From: Streptococcus ruminantium
GTDB lineage: Bacteria > Bacillota > Bacilli > Lactobacillales > Streptococcaceae
Reading direction: 5' to 3'
DNA length: 64,000 nucleotides
Assembly (NCBI RefSeq): GCF_003609975.1
Contig: NZ_AP018400.1
Location: 1,686,501 to 1,750,500, forward strand
The position numbers and the translations under genes were made by a program. This document shows, piece after piece, positions 42,113 through 51,076 of this stretch. Each line of letters starts with the position of its first letter. The first letter of the stretch is position 1. Under the pieces are notes generated by a model. The model was not told where the DNA came from. It saw only the letters and a list, made by a program, of their open reading frames with translations, and searched no databases.

Positions 42113-42748
42113 CTAGAACTGTGCTTCTACTCGATAGATAACCTGACCCTTGTTTGAGAACTTCTCCTCATACTCCGTCATAACATTACCTTCCAAACCA
42201 TCCGCATGCAAGTCTAACCAAACTTGTTTCAAAATCATGCCGTACTGAGAAAAACTGGCCAAGCTATACTCAAAGAGACCACGGTTGTCTGTCTTAAAGT
42301 GAATTTCTCCATGTTCAGGCAATATTTCTTTATAGGTATCCAAGAAAGACTTGTAGGTCAAACGGCGCTTCTCATGGCGCTTTTTGGGCCACGGATCTGA
42401 AAAATTCAAATATAGCTGATCAATTTCGGCTGGTGCAAAATAATTGGTCAAGCTCGAACCATCCACTTGAAGTAGCTTGATATTGGGTAAGCCAGCCTCA
42501 AGAACACGATCCAAAGCATAGCTCAAAACAGTCATCTGAATATCAATCCCAATATAGTTGATATTGGGATTTTGAGCTGCCATACCTGTCACAAAACGTC
42601 CCTTACCAGAACCCACTTCGATATGGATAGGATTGGTATTCCCAAATATTTCCGCCCATCGTCCCTTACACTCTTCCGGATTGGAGATGACATACTGCGG
42701 ATTGCTTGCTAGCAGTTCACTAGCTCCCTTGCGATTTCTAACTCTCAT
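42113..42748 (-). CDS. trmB: tRNA (guanine-N7-)-methyltransferase
   Basis: 211 residues, TrmB length. SAM-binding motif [17 protein letters not shown] (about 42-58), catalytic/tRNA motif [17 protein letters not shown] (about 135-151) and [14 protein letters not shown]. It makes m7G46 in tRNA. Its ATG overlaps the stop of ccrZ by 4 bp (ATGA), so the two are translationally coupled; the ccrZ-trmB pairing is standard in streptococci. Confidence 0.97.
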   Translation of the reverse strand: MRVRNRKGASELLASNPQYVISNPEECKGRWAEIFGNTNPIHIEVGSGKGRFVTGMAAQNPNINYIGIDIQMTVLSYALDRVLEAGLPNIKLLQVDGSSLTNYFAPAEIDQLYLNFSDPWPKKRHEKRRLTYKSFLDTYKEILPEHGEIHFKTDNRGLFEYSLASFSQYGMILKQVWLDLHADGLEGNVMTEYEEKFSNKGQVIYRVEAQF

Positions 42749-43539
42749 ACTTCCTTATAGAAGCTCTGACGGAACTGCCGCAGAGCATAAATTTCCTTGT
42801 TCGCCGCTAAAACATTGTAACTTTCCACATGCTTAGCGATTTGATTCAAATAGCCCAACTGACCATACCAATAAATCTTATTTAATACTGTCCCGTTGTA
42901 TTTATAACCATACGCTCGTAGCCATTCTTCCCATGACTGGCGTGGAATGTAGTGGGTCAAGATATAAGCGACATCCAACATTCGGTCTGTTAGACAAGCC
43001 GTTTCCCAGTCTGTCAAATAAACCAACCCCGAGGTTGTTTCCACCCAGTTACTATGGTGCAAGTCACCATGAACAAAGGTCGCAACTTCCTGACGGAAAA
43101 CCGGCAGATTATCCAATAACTCCTGACAAATGGATTGCAGATAAGAATTCTGCCCCAGTCTTGTCGGTGCCTCTTTTTGCCAGCGATAAACTAAATCCTG
43201 AGGCTCCATGTAGGTATAGTTCATCTGCAAGGCTTGATTGAGCAGAATCCGTGAGTAATGCATTCTTACCAAAATCTGACGAACCTGCTTGCTGGTCATA
43301 TCTTGCCACTCTAAGGTACGCCCATTTAACCACTCTTGTTCTACACGATGCCCCATCCCCGCTTCACGGTTGGCCGATAAAACAGGTGGTGTAATTTGCT
43401 CGCGTGCTAGAGCAGAGACTATCGGAGGCATCTCATATTTCACAAAGACTGGCGTTCCGTCTGACCGCAGGCCTTTAAACGCTTTGCCACTGTTTCCTGC
43501 AATAGACTGTAATTGTAGCCCACTGGTATCAAACTGCAT
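42745..43539 (-). CDS. ccrZ: CcrZ-type phosphotransferase, cell cycle regulator
   Basis: 264 residues of the aminoglycoside/choline phosphotransferase fold. The catalytic loop [16 protein letters not shown] (about 155-170) and the metal-binding LTDWETACL (about 178) are intact. Proteins at this locus beside trmB are CcrZ in pneumococcus, which couples DNA replication initiation to division through FtsZ and phosphorylates ribose-type substrates. Assignment rests on family and synteny. Shine-Dalgarno AAAGGAGG. Confidence 0.9.
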   Translation of the reverse strand: MQFDTSGLQLQSIAGNSGKAFKGLRSDGTPVFVKYEMPPIVSALAREQITPPVLSANREAGMGHRVEQEWLNGRTLEWQDMTSKQVRQILVRMHYSRILLNQALQMNYTYMEPQDLVYRWQKEAPTRLGQNSYLQSICQELLDNLPVFRQEVATFVHGDLHHSNWVETTSGLVYLTDWETACLTDRMLDVAYILTHYIPRQSWEEWLRAYGYKYNGTVLNKIYWYGQLGYLNQIAKHVESYNVLAANKEIYALRQFRQSFYKEV

Positions 43540-43588
43540 GCCTTTCCTCCTTTAAAAATTCCTTACTATTTTACTAATTTTCAGCTAT

Positions 43589-44635
43589 TTAGTCAATCAA
43601 TTTTTTCAATTTTAATGGTAAATATACCTCATGCAAGAAAATACCAATGAGAGGTAAGAATATCACCATTATTTTCTCTTGGCTAAATAGCAGAGCAATG
43701 ACCACTTCCACCGCTAAAAGACCATATAGAATGACACGAAGAAGCCGTTGAAAACCAACTTTCCTGCGTTGACCATCAAGAGGATACAACTGTGTCAGAT
43801 ATTGGTAATCATAATGTTTGTACAAACCTAACAGTTGAAATAAGAGTAGGTAGTGAAAAACGACTACTAGACCGATAGATATCCATGATTCCTCAATCGC
43901 AATCACAGACAAAATAGCTAACAAAAGCAAACGTACAGTCAAGCCCAAGTAATCACCGGCCCTTAAAAAGGCTCGCAGATAGAGATAAAACCAAGTCTGT
44001 CCCTGCTTTTTCTTCGCCAAGTTCAATAAAGTATCCAGATAACCCCTACGTTTAACGGTCGTCGTTATCCCTTTTACAGTGGTAAATAAGGCAAAGAAGC
44101 GCAAAATGGTCTGCTTTCTCTTTTGCTCTCTTTCAATAGCCTCAGACCAATCAAACACATTTTGCGATTGATACAGGGCCATCTGTCGCCTTATAAGGAT
44201 AATCTTCATTCCCAACAATCCCAGAACATAGAGAACAATCATCCAGACCGTCAAGCCTAGTTTTAAATAGATAGGGACTAAAATGAGCTGCAACAAGATC
44301 TGAATTCCACTCCAGAGCAAGAAACTCCGTATAGCAGCCGTTCTAACCTCTTCTGAAACCTCTTTTTCTTTAGGTAAGAGAAAAACTTGATCGGCCTCTT
44401 CCACATAAATCGCAAGCCTTCCTACAAATAGCAACAGGCCATTGATAACTAGGACACTCAATCCAACTGACCAAGTATTTTCAGGAAAATTAAGCAAGAG
44501 CTGACGGTATTGTAGACTGAGAAAACCCAGAAAAACCATGAGAACCAAAACAAAATGATCATTCAAGACATAGCGCAAGTACTTGGAGCAACGCTCAAGA
44601 AAGTCTAAGCGGCGCCTTTGAAATAATTTTCTCAT
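43589..44635 (-). CDS. ecsB: ABC transporter permease, EcsB family
   Basis: 348 residues with about eight hydrophobic segments, beginning with a basic stretch (MRKLFQRRRLDFLERCSKYL). Partner of the ATPase encoded just upstream, overlapping by 4 bp. Ecs transporters affect protein secretion, intramembrane proteolysis of peptide pheromone signals and competence in Firmicutes; the true substrate remains unsettled, with peptides or their fragments the leading candidates. End of a two-gene operon read from the divergent promoter near 45400. Confidence 0.9.
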   Translation of the reverse strand: MRKLFQRRRLDFLERCSKYLRYVLNDHFVLVLMVFLGFLSLQYRQLLLNFPENTWSVGLSVLVINGLLLFVGRLAIYVEEADQVFLLPKEKEVSEEVRTAAIRSFLLWSGIQILLQLILVPIYLKLGLTVWMIVLYVLGLLGMKIILIRRQMALYQSQNVFDWSEAIEREQKRKQTILRFFALFTTVKGITTTVKRRGYLDTLLNLAKKKQGQTWFYLYLRAFLRAGDYLGLTVRLLLLAILSVIAIEESWISIGLVVVFHYLLLFQLLGLYKHYDYQYLTQLYPLDGQRRKVGFQRLLRVILYGLLAVEVVIALLFSQEKIMVIFLPLIGIFLHEVYLPLKLKKLID

Positions 44636-45366
44636 CTGACCACTCCCTCTTGCGTCAAGGCAAGATAAATATCACTGAGACTGGCCTCTTCCATAGCAAA
44701 AGTTGCCTGTAGCTCAGCCAAATTTCCAGCTGCTCGTACCTGCCCTTGGTGGAGAATAACAAACCGATCACACATTTTTTCAGCCGAATCCAGAACATGC
44801 GTTGACATCAAGATAGAAGTTCCCTTTGCTTTTTCTTCCTCTAGGAGAGCAAGCAAATCGGCAATAGCTACCGGATCCAAACCTAAAAAAGGCTCGTCAA
44901 CGATCAACAGGCTTGGTTCTACCATAAATGCACAGATAATCATCACTTTTTGCTTCATTCCTTTTGAAAAATGAACAGGGAACCAATCCAACTTTTCGTC
45001 CAGACGAAAAATATTCAGCAACCGCTCTGCTCGGTTCCAAGCCTGCTCCCAATTCAAATCATAAGCCATAGCAACAACTTCCAAATGTTCTTTGAGAGTT
45101 AGCTCCTCGTATAAACTAGGCGTTTCTGGGATAAAACCAATCTTTTTTCGATAATGTTCTGCATCCTGTGTCAGGCTTTGGCCATCAATCAAAATCTGTC
45201 CTTGATAGGGTGTCAAAAGGCCGATAATTTCTTTTATGGTAGTTGATTTTCCAGCACCATTAAGACCGATTAAGCCGACCAACTGTCCATCTTCAACTGT
45301 AAAAGATACATCTTTCAAGACAGGGATATTTACATAGCCACCTGTGACATTTTTTACTTCTAACAT
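44632..45366 (-). CDS. ecsA: ABC transporter ATP-binding protein, EcsA
   Basis: 244 residues. Walker A GLNGAGKST (about 37-45), Q-loop GFIPETPSLYEELTLKEH, signature HFSKGMKQKV, Walker B LLIVDEPFLGLD and switch His in MSTHVLDSAEK. The variant signature FSKGM instead of LSGGQ is typical for Ecs/export-type ATPases. First gene of ecsAB, divergent from hinT by 62 bp; this arrangement of hit and ecsAB is also found in Bacillus. Confidence 0.95.
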   Translation of the reverse strand: MLEVKNVTGGYVNIPVLKDVSFTVEDGQLVGLIGLNGAGKSTTIKEIIGLLTPYQGQILIDGQSLTQDAEHYRKKIGFIPETPSLYEELTLKEHLEVVAMAYDLNWEQAWNRAERLLNIFRLDEKLDWFPVHFSKGMKQKVMIICAFMVEPSLLIVDEPFLGLDPVAIADLLALLEEEKAKGTSILMSTHVLDSAEKMCDRFVILHQGQVRAAGNLAELQATFAMEEASLSDIYLALTQEGVVR

Positions 45367-45387
45367 ACAATTCTTCCTACTATTTGA

Positions 45388-45400
45388 TATAATTATTATA
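45388..45400. promoter_or_regulatory. Divergent overlapping promoters for ecsAB and hinT
   Basis: TATAAT at 45388-45393 on the plus strand preceded by TGA (extended -10) serves hinT. ATTATA at 45395-45400 is a TATAAT on the minus strand facing ecsA. The two -10 boxes are 1 bp apart, so the polymerases should exclude each other. No good -35 is seen for either. Confidence 0.55.
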
Positions 45401-45428
45401 ACAAAAATCCCAGAAAGAGGTTGTCATT

Positions 45429-45842
45429 ATGTCGGATTGTATTTTTTGCAAGATTGTTACTGGAGAAATTCCTGCATCCAAGGTCTACGAAGACGACCAA
45501 GTTTTAGCCTTTTTAGATATTACACAGGTCACAAAAGGGCATACATTGGTTATTCCTAAAAAGCACTACCGCAACATTCTCGATATGGATGGAGAAGCTG
45601 CTAGCACTCTCTTTTCTGTTGTTCCAGCTATTGCCAAACAATTGAAAGAAAAACTCGGTGCTAGCGGGCTCAACATTGTCAATAATAACGAAGCAGAAGC
45701 TGGACAAACGGTTTTCCATACTCATGTCCATCTCCTACCTCGCTTTGGTAAACATGATGGTTTGGACATCCGTTTCAAGACCAATGAGCCTGACTTTCCA
45801 GCCTTGACTCTATTGGCTCAAGACCTCTATCTAGGAGAATAA
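45429..45842 (+). CDS. hinT: HIT family nucleotide-binding hydrolase
   Basis: 137 residues. It begins CIFCKIVTGEIPASKVYEDD with the two HinT cysteines and has the histidine triad HTHVHLLPR (about 97-105). HinT-type proteins hydrolyse nucleoside phosphoramidates and acyl-adenylates. It is divergent from ecsAB and followed 1 bp later by a small membrane-associated protein gene. Shine-Dalgarno AAGAGG. The acceptor substrate in the cell is unknown. Confidence 0.94.
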   Translation: MSDCIFCKIVTGEIPASKVYEDDQVLAFLDITQVTKGHTLVIPKKHYRNILDMDGEAASTLFSVVPAIAKQLKEKLGASGLNIVNNNEAEAGQTVFHTHVHLLPRFGKHDGLDIRFKTNEPDFPALTLLAQDLYLGE

Positions 45843-45843
45843 G

Positions 45844-46137
45844 ATGAAACTTCGCAATATCATTTTAACTATGAGCGCCGCTAGCGCTGCCTTTCTTGCA
45901 ATTACTCACCGAGACAAAATCACAAAAGAGATACGAGAGACCAAGCAAATCCTAACAGACATACAAACGAGTAAAGCCAATATTAACACTCAGCTAGCCA
46001 TCATTCAACGTTTTCAACAACCCTTACAGGAGATGGCTACTGACCTTCAATACAAGACACGGGCATATCGACAAAGTATTGCTGGAAATCTGGAAGAAAT
46101 TCAAAAAATCCAGTCAAAATATAAAAAACAACGATAG
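45844..46137 (+). CDS. Small membrane-anchored coiled-coil protein, unknown
   Basis: 97 residues. An N-terminal hydrophobic segment (MKLRNIILTMSAASAAFLAIT) is followed by a long charged helix, probably coiled coil, rich in Lys, Glu and Gln (DKITKEIRETKQILTDIQTS onward) to the basic end YKKQR. I do not recognise a named domain. It starts 1 bp after hinT (TAAGATG), with the Shine-Dalgarno TAGGAG inside hinT, so it is coupled to that gene. Confidence 0.8.
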   Translation: MKLRNIILTMSAASAAFLAITHRDKITKEIRETKQILTDIQTSKANINTQLAIIQRFQQPLQEMATDLQYKTRAYRQSIAGNLEEIQKIQSKYKKQR

Positions 46138-46152
46138 TGCCGCTGGCTATAT

Positions 46153-46184
46153 ACAAAAAGAGGTTGGAAATCCAACCCTTTTTG
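46153..46184. terminator. Bidirectional terminator between hinT pair and lytR
   Basis: AAAAAGAGGTTGGA AA TCCAACCCTTTTTG: strong stem with A and T runs on both sides, serving convergent transcripts. Confidence 0.88.
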
Positions 46185-46186
46185 CA

Positions 46187-47383
46187 TTATTGTCCCTCTA
46201 TTTCCTTTCCAATAGCTGGTTCCGTTGAGGAATCTCTTGTCTGTGTTTCAGGCATAACCGTCGTACTAGTAGAGGTAGCACTCCCTAGTTCTGGATCTAA
46301 AGTTTCTGCCCACGGACTAGCTTCTAGTTCCAATAATTTTGTATAAACATTATATACATTGATTGGACTAAGCAAGCCTAACTGCTTTTCATAAACCTTA
46401 ACGTTAGTTACCAAGTCCTTCTTCTCTTCCAGACCAATTGATTTTTTCAAAATATTTTGCATCTCCAAGAGATGTTGGCTAGTCGGTAATTGATAGTAGA
46501 CCTCATCAATCATACGATCAACACCACGTACCTGATAAGAATTTAGCTTCCCTATCGAATCTTTGTAGCCTAGGAGTTCAGGTATCGTAGCTGGATTGAT
46601 TTCAATATTGGTCCGCATATTATTGGAAATAGCTGTCAAGATCTTCTTATACTGTGTAAAACCATCCAATTGCAACAGCTTTTTAACAATAGCAGTGATA
46701 ACCTCACGCTGACGGCGCTGACGACCAATGTCACCTTCTGGATCATCATAGCGCATCCGAGCATAAACAAGTGCCTGATCACCATTCACTAATTGCTTCC
46801 CTGTCGGAACGATTGCAGTATAAGCCGGTTCCTGTTCTGAAATCGTAATCGGAAAGCCAAGTGTATTGTTTACTTCAATTCCTCCGACCGCATTAACCAA
46901 TTCTACCAAGCCATCCATATTGATCTCTATATAGCGGTCAATATGAATATCCATCATTTTCTCAATCGTTGCAATGGCCATCGGTGCCTGCCCGTAACTA
47001 TAAGAATGATTCAATTTTTCAACCGTTCCAGTTGATTTTCCATTTGCACTAGCAATCTCCACCATGATGTCTCTCGTCAGACTCATCATATTGGTCTCTT
47101 TGGTTTTAGGGTTGACTGTCACCAAAATCATGGAGTCACTTCGCCCACCTTCCCAGTCAACACCACGAGTTGCCTGATCCGTATCCACTCCCATCAGAAG
47201 AATGGTTAGAGGCTCCGTTGCATCAATTGGGGTAATCTTATCTTCTCCATCCAGTTTCTTAAAGGTCTTTGAAATAGCATCCGTTGAAAAGTTTAATAGA
47301 CTGACTCCATAAACAAAGCCTGCTCCAAGCGTCAGCCCTACAATAGCCAAAGACATTAAGAATATTTTTTTTCCAATCGTCAT
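46187..47383 (-). CDS. lytR: LytR-CpsA-Psr (LCP) family cell-wall glycopolymer ligase
   Basis: 398 residues. A short cytoplasmic N-terminus and one membrane helix (about 5-30) precede the LCP domain: LLMGVDTDQAT (about 60), GGRSDSMILVTVN, LTRDIMVEI, VNAVGGIEV and the substrate Arg-rich RMRYDDPEGDIGRQRRQR (about 205-222). A threonine/serine-rich extracellular tail ends the protein. LCP enzymes attach teichoic acid or capsule from lipid carriers to peptidoglycan. The position after tsaE and a GNAT gene matches streptococcal lytR (brpA in other species). ATGA overlap with the GNAT gene. Confidence 0.93.
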   Translation of the reverse strand: MTIGKKIFLMSLAIVGLTLGAGFVYGVSLLNFSTDAISKTFKKLDGEDKITPIDATEPLTILLMGVDTDQATRGVDWEGGRSDSMILVTVNPKTKETNMMSLTRDIMVEIASANGKSTGTVEKLNHSYSYGQAPMAIATIEKMMDIHIDRYIEINMDGLVELVNAVGGIEVNNTLGFPITISEQEPAYTAIVPTGKQLVNGDQALVYARMRYDDPEGDIGRQRRQREVITAIVKKLLQLDGFTQYKKILTAISNNMRTNIEINPATIPELLGYKDSIGKLNSYQVRGVDRMIDEVYYQLPTSQHLLEMQNILKKSIGLEEKKDLVTNVKVYEKQLGLLSPINVYNVYTKLLELEASPWAETLDPELGSATSTSTTVMPETQTRDSSTEPAIGKEIEGQ

Positions 47384-47907
47384 ATATCACCAATTAGCTT
47401 ACCCATATAATAGAGATCAAGCCATTCTCCTTCATCTGTTCTAGCACCTCTCACCTGAGTTCCTTCAATGACAAAGCCCAGCTTCTGATACAAATGTACC
47501 GCTGCCTGATTACGAACTTGGACAGTCAACTCCAATCGCCTGAGCAAATTCATTTCCTCTGCCCAATGCAATACTTCCTCCAGTAAAATCGTCCCTAGAC
47601 CGTGACCCCAGTAGACTTTTTTTACTGCAATAAAAATATTTCCGATATGGCTAATGCGAAACTGCTTAGAGGACTTAACAGAAATTGCGCCGACGACTTC
47701 CGAACCAACCTTAGCCAACAGGCACAATTCACGAGGATTTTCGATTCCTGCCTCGAAGATGGTCTCCATTTCATCAACACTAAATCGAAAACCAGTCTCA
47801 TCCATGACCAGATAATCCGTTTCTCTAGCAACTTGATTCATAAAATCAATAAAAGCTGCTGCATCAGCTGGTTCAGCTTCACTAAAATACACTTCTTTTT
47901 CAGACAT
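47380..47907 (-). CDS. GNAT family N-acetyltransferase
   Basis: 175 residues. It begins MSEKEVYFSEAEPADAAAFI, and the acetyl-CoA loop KKVYWGHGLGTILLEEVLHWAE (partly quoted) with VRNQAAVHLYQKLGFVIEG mark the GNAT fold of RimJ/RimL or PhnO-like type. Acceptor unknown. It lies between tsaE (8-bp overlap) and lytR (4-bp overlap); the three genes form one operon conserved in streptococci. Confidence 0.92.
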   Translation of the reverse strand: MSEKEVYFSEAEPADAAAFIDFMNQVARETDYLVMDETGFRFSVDEMETIFEAGIENPRELCLLAKVGSEVVGAISVKSSKQFRISHIGNIFIAVKKVYWGHGLGTILLEEVLHWAEEMNLLRRLELTVQVRNQAAVHLYQKLGFVIEGTQVRGARTDEGEWLDLYYMGKLIGDI

Positions 47908-48340
47908 TTTGGAACTCCTTCGCTAAATCGCTACTTTGAGCTCCATGAGATTCGACTGTCAATCGTCGACCATCTCCCTCTTTCTCTATACGAATGAGCA
48001 AATAGTCATCAAATAGACTGACATCCAGTAATTCTCCCCACTCGATAACCGTTAGACCTCCTCCATAGAGAAAATCATCCAAATCAATCGAGTCAGGGTC
48101 ATCTCCAATTCGATAAACATCTAAGTGATAGAGCGGCATGGTCCCCTCATACTCTCGAACGATCGTATAAGTAGGACTCTTAATCATCTGTTCAATTTTT
48201 AACCCCTTGGCCAAACCCTTGGTCAGAGTTGTTTTCCCAGCACCCAAATCACCTGATAATACTAGAACTTGATTTGGCTTACAGGCTTTTCCAATTCTCT
48301 CACCAATGGCAATCAATTCATTTTCATTATGACTATACAT
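47900..48340 (-). CDS. tsaE: tRNA threonylcarbamoyladenosine biosynthesis ATPase TsaE
   Basis: 146 residues from the ATG at 48340 (MYSHNENELIAIGERIG). Walker A SGDLGAGKTTLTKGLAKGL, the switch region SPTYTIVREYEG and the Walker-B-like LYHLDVYRI are clear. TsaE ATPase activity is needed to make t6A37 with TsaB and TsaD. Longer in-frame starts up to 48376 overlap the -35/-10 of its own promoter, so they cannot be translated from that transcript. The chosen ATG lies 7 nt after the -10 box, which makes the mRNA leaderless or nearly so. Confidence 0.9.
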   Translation of the reverse strand: MYSHNENELIAIGERIGKACKPNQVLVLSGDLGAGKTTLTKGLAKGLKIEQMIKSPTYTIVREYEGTMPLYHLDVYRIGDDPDSIDLDDFLYGGGLTVIEWGELLDVSLFDDYLLIRIEKEGDGRRLTVESHGAQSSDLAKEFQNV

Positions 48341-48347
48341 ACATTTC

Positions 48348-48376
48348 ATTATACCATAGCCTACTTGGTTTGTCAT
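48348..48376 (-). promoter_or_regulatory. tsaE operon promoter, immediately upstream of the start codon
   Basis: Minus strand: -35 ATGACA (48371-48376), 17-bp spacer, extended -10 TGGTATAAT (TATAAT at 48348-48353). The A of the tsaE ATG is at 48340, 8 nt past the -10, the normal transcription start distance. Confidence 0.8.
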
Positions 48377-48540
48377 AGGTCTACTTTAAAAGTCAAAACG
48401 ACAGACCATCAACTCCGGTTTGATAAACATATAGAGCGGGCAGTCTGCTATGGTACCAAAGAGTTAAGAAAATAGCAAAAAATAAACAAAATAGACCTTA
48501 CAGCGAGCTAGCACAGATACTTCCTCTTATCGAAAATAAA

Positions 48541-48566
48541 ATCGCAAGCTTCTTGCCTGCGACTCT
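48541..48566 (-). terminator. Terminator after fakA
   Basis: Minus strand: GTCGCAGGC AAGAA GCTTGCGAT followed by TTTATTTT; 5-7 paired bases with a mismatch. Tentative but well placed. Confidence 0.6.
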
Positions 48567-48571
48567 ATTGT

Positions 48572-50236
48572 TTATTCTACACTAAAGAGATATGGATAAA
48601 CTGGTTGATTTCCCTGATGAATTTCAACTTCAATGTCTTCAAATTGTTCTTCCAACTGGTCAGCTAGAGCACGAGCCAATTCCTCATCCCCTTCTTCACC
48701 AATATAGATAGTCACGATTTCACTATCCTCATCAAGCATTTTCTCAAATGTCGCAACAAGCGTTTCCATCATATCTGGATTCGATACCACAATCTTGCCA
48801 TCAACCATGCCCAAGTTATCATGTTCATGAATTTCAAGACCATCAATGGTCGTATCACGTACTGCCGTTGTGACACTACCACTCCTAACATCTGACAGAG
48901 AAGCTGTCATCGCTTCAAAGTTTGCCTGCAAATCACAACTTGGATCAAAAGCTAACAAACTAGTAAAACCTTGTGGAAGGGTCTTCGTTTCAACAACTTT
49001 AACCGCTACTTCAGCCACTTCAGCAGCAGACTGAGCAGCCATCAAAATGTTTTTATTATTTGGCAGCAGAATAACATTGCGAGCGTTCACCAAATCAATT
49101 GCCTTAACAAAATCTTCCGTTGATGGATTCATCGTTTGACCACCTGAAATCACATAATCAACTCCTTGTGATTTGAAGATATCTGTCAAACCTTCACCAG
49201 CAGCTACGGCGATAATGGCATATTCTTTTTGCTCAACTGGTTTTTGGAAAGTTTCTTCCTTTCCGATTTGTGCTTCGTGTTGCGCACGCATATTGTCCAC
49301 TTTGACCTTAACCAGACTACCGTACTGGAGACCAGCCTGCATCACCAAACCTGGATCTTCCGTATGAACATGAACTTTTACGATTTCATCATCATTTACT
49401 ACAAGGAGAGAATCCCCTAGGTCATTGAGGTAGTTTCGGAACTCTTCATAATCGAACTCCTTGACATAAGTAGGCCCTTTACGAAGCGCCACCATAATCT
49501 CTGTACAATAACCAAAAGTGATCTCTTCAGTTGCCACATGTCCAGCAACAGACTTGTGGTGCTCAGCGTTAATCATCTCTGACATAACTGCTGGCGTTGC
49601 TTCAAAATCCTCTGAAGCAATGTACTCACCAGTCAAAGCTGACAAGAAGCCTTCATAGATATAGACCAAACCTTGACCGCCAGAATCTACAACGCCGACT
49701 TCTTTCAGTACTGGCAGCATCTCTGGTGTCTTTTTGAGAGCACGGTTGGCACCAGCTAAAGTTGCCCTCATCACTTCAACTGCATCATCTGTCTCTTCTG
49801 CTTTTTTTAGAGCCGCAGTAGCTGCACCGCGAGATACGGTAAGAATGGTTCCCTCAACAGGTTTCATCACGGCTTTATAGGCTACTTCTACACCATGCTG
49901 AAAAGCTTGAGCTAAGTCCTTGCCATCCAATTCAACCTTGTCTCTAACAGACTGACCAAAACCGCGGAACAATTGTGACGTAATAACACCTGAGTTTCCA
50001 CGAGCCCCCATCAACAAGCCTTTGGACAAAATCTGCGCCACTTCTCCAACTGTTGAAGCTGATTTATCCGCAACTTCTTTTGCACCATTTGTAATGGTCA
50101 TCCCCATGTTGGTACCTGTATCCCCATCTGGAACAGGAAAAACGTTGAGTGAGTTCACATATTCGGCCTGTTTATTTAAACGAGTTGATGCGGCCTGCAC
50201 CATTTCTTGAAATAAACCAGTTGTAATTTTAGACAC
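48572..50236 (-). CDS. fakA: Fatty acid kinase catalytic subunit FakA (YloV, DAK2 domain)
   Basis: 554 residues. The N-terminal DAK2/DhaL ATP-binding domain (about 1-200) has VFPVPDGDTGTNMGMT with Mg-binding aspartates and GARGNSGVITSQLFRGF. A middle domain and a C-terminal domain (about 320-554, YVISGGQTMNPSTEDFV) complete the FakA layout. FakA phosphorylates fatty acids bound to FakB for phospholipid synthesis. The FakB partner is not in this window. It starts 2 bp after yloU; Shine-Dalgarno GTAGGAGAAT lies within yloU. Confidence 0.94.
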   Translation of the reverse strand: MSKITTGLFQEMVQAASTRLNKQAEYVNSLNVFPVPDGDTGTNMGMTITNGAKEVADKSASTVGEVAQILSKGLLMGARGNSGVITSQLFRGFGQSVRDKVELDGKDLAQAFQHGVEVAYKAVMKPVEGTILTVSRGAATAALKKAEETDDAVEVMRATLAGANRALKKTPEMLPVLKEVGVVDSGGQGLVYIYEGFLSALTGEYIASEDFEATPAVMSEMINAEHHKSVAGHVATEEITFGYCTEIMVALRKGPTYVKEFDYEEFRNYLNDLGDSLLVVNDDEIVKVHVHTEDPGLVMQAGLQYGSLVKVKVDNMRAQHEAQIGKEETFQKPVEQKEYAIIAVAAGEGLTDIFKSQGVDYVISGGQTMNPSTEDFVKAIDLVNARNVILLPNNKNILMAAQSAAEVAEVAVKVVETKTLPQGFTSLLAFDPSCDLQANFEAMTASLSDVRSGSVTTAVRDTTIDGLEIHEHDNLGMVDGKIVVSNPDMMETLVATFEKMLDEDSEIVTIYIGEEGDEELARALADQLEEQFEDIEVEIHQGNQPVYPYLFSVE

Positions 50237-50238
50237 AA

Positions 50239-50604
50239 TTATTCTCCTACGACTTTGATATTTTGGATAAAAACATTAACGGCATCCACAGAGATCCCCA
50301 ATTGATTTTCCAAGTTAAATTTGACACGTTCTTGGATATTGCGAGATACTTCACTAATTTTCACACCGTAGCTCATCACAGTGTAGACATCGACTGCAAT
50401 GCGACCATCTTCCATGGTCTTGATGACAACACCTTTAGAATAATTTTCCTTCCCTAAAAGAGCCTGAAAATTATCCTTAATCGCAGACTTGCTAGCCATT
50501 CCAACCACACCGAAAATCTCAGTCGTAGCACCGCCGACAACTGTGGCAATCACGTCGTCAGTCAACTCGATTTGGCCGTCTTTAGTATTGATTTTAACAG
50601 TCAT
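50239..50604 (-). CDS. yloU: Asp23/Gls24 family envelope protein (YloU)
   Basis: 121 residues from the ATG at 50604 (MTVKINTKDGQIELTDDV), 7 nt after GAGGTAAC; the extension to 50631 has no Shine-Dalgarno. The Asp23 (DUF322) core VVGGATTEIFGVVGMASK and DVYTVMSYGVKISEVSRNIQ are clear. The family covers alkaline-shock proteins at the membrane, and this YloU branch is always next to the DAK gene in Firmicutes. Function in this pair is unknown. Confidence 0.92.
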   Translation of the reverse strand: MTVKINTKDGQIELTDDVIATVVGGATTEIFGVVGMASKSAIKDNFQALLGKENYSKGVVIKTMEDGRIAVDVYTVMSYGVKISEVSRNIQERVKFNLENQLGISVDAVNVFIQNIKVVGE

Positions 50605-50634
50605 ATTTGTTACCTCAAATAGTTTTATCACTCC

Positions 50635-50663
50635 ATTTTAACACATTTTCTATTTTCTGTAAA
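50635..50663 (-). promoter_or_regulatory. yloU-fakA promoter
   Basis: Minus strand: -35 TTTACA (50658-50663), 17-bp spacer, -10 TAAAAT (50635-50640) preceded by TGT. Confidence 0.72.
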
Positions 50664-51076
50664 AAACAAGCTTGTTACATCTGATTCTATCGTCTTTTCG
50701 TTGACTTTTTACTCCACTAACTCAGGGAGTATTGATAGAGATCAAAAGCAAAGTGAGTTAAAATACGCTCAAATTGTTTAAAATTACCCTAAAGAACCAA
50801 TATTTTCTCTATCATCCAAATGATAAAAGATAGACAGCAAAAATAGAGTCCCTAATGGAACTCCGTACGTCTGATACTTGATAAAATCAAACGAGCCCAA
50901 ACAGCTAAAAGAGTAGCTATTTGAGCTTAGAAAGAGTAAATTGCTCAACTCATTCAAGTGCAGGTACTTACAAGAGCCATTTAGAACTTGAATTATTCCC
51001 AGTACTATTTCTTAGTTAGTAAACCCAAAGCACCTACGAATTTTTTCAACCGTTCGGAACTTATTGTTAAGGAATA
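50664..51076. other. Intergenic stretch between oppC and yloU promoter, no gene seen
   Basis: No convincing reading frame or RNA gene. A perfect inverted repeat TATCATCCAAATGATA lies near 50811. No clear terminator follows oppC. The rpmB gene that often neighbours yloU in other Firmicutes is not here. Confidence 0.5.
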
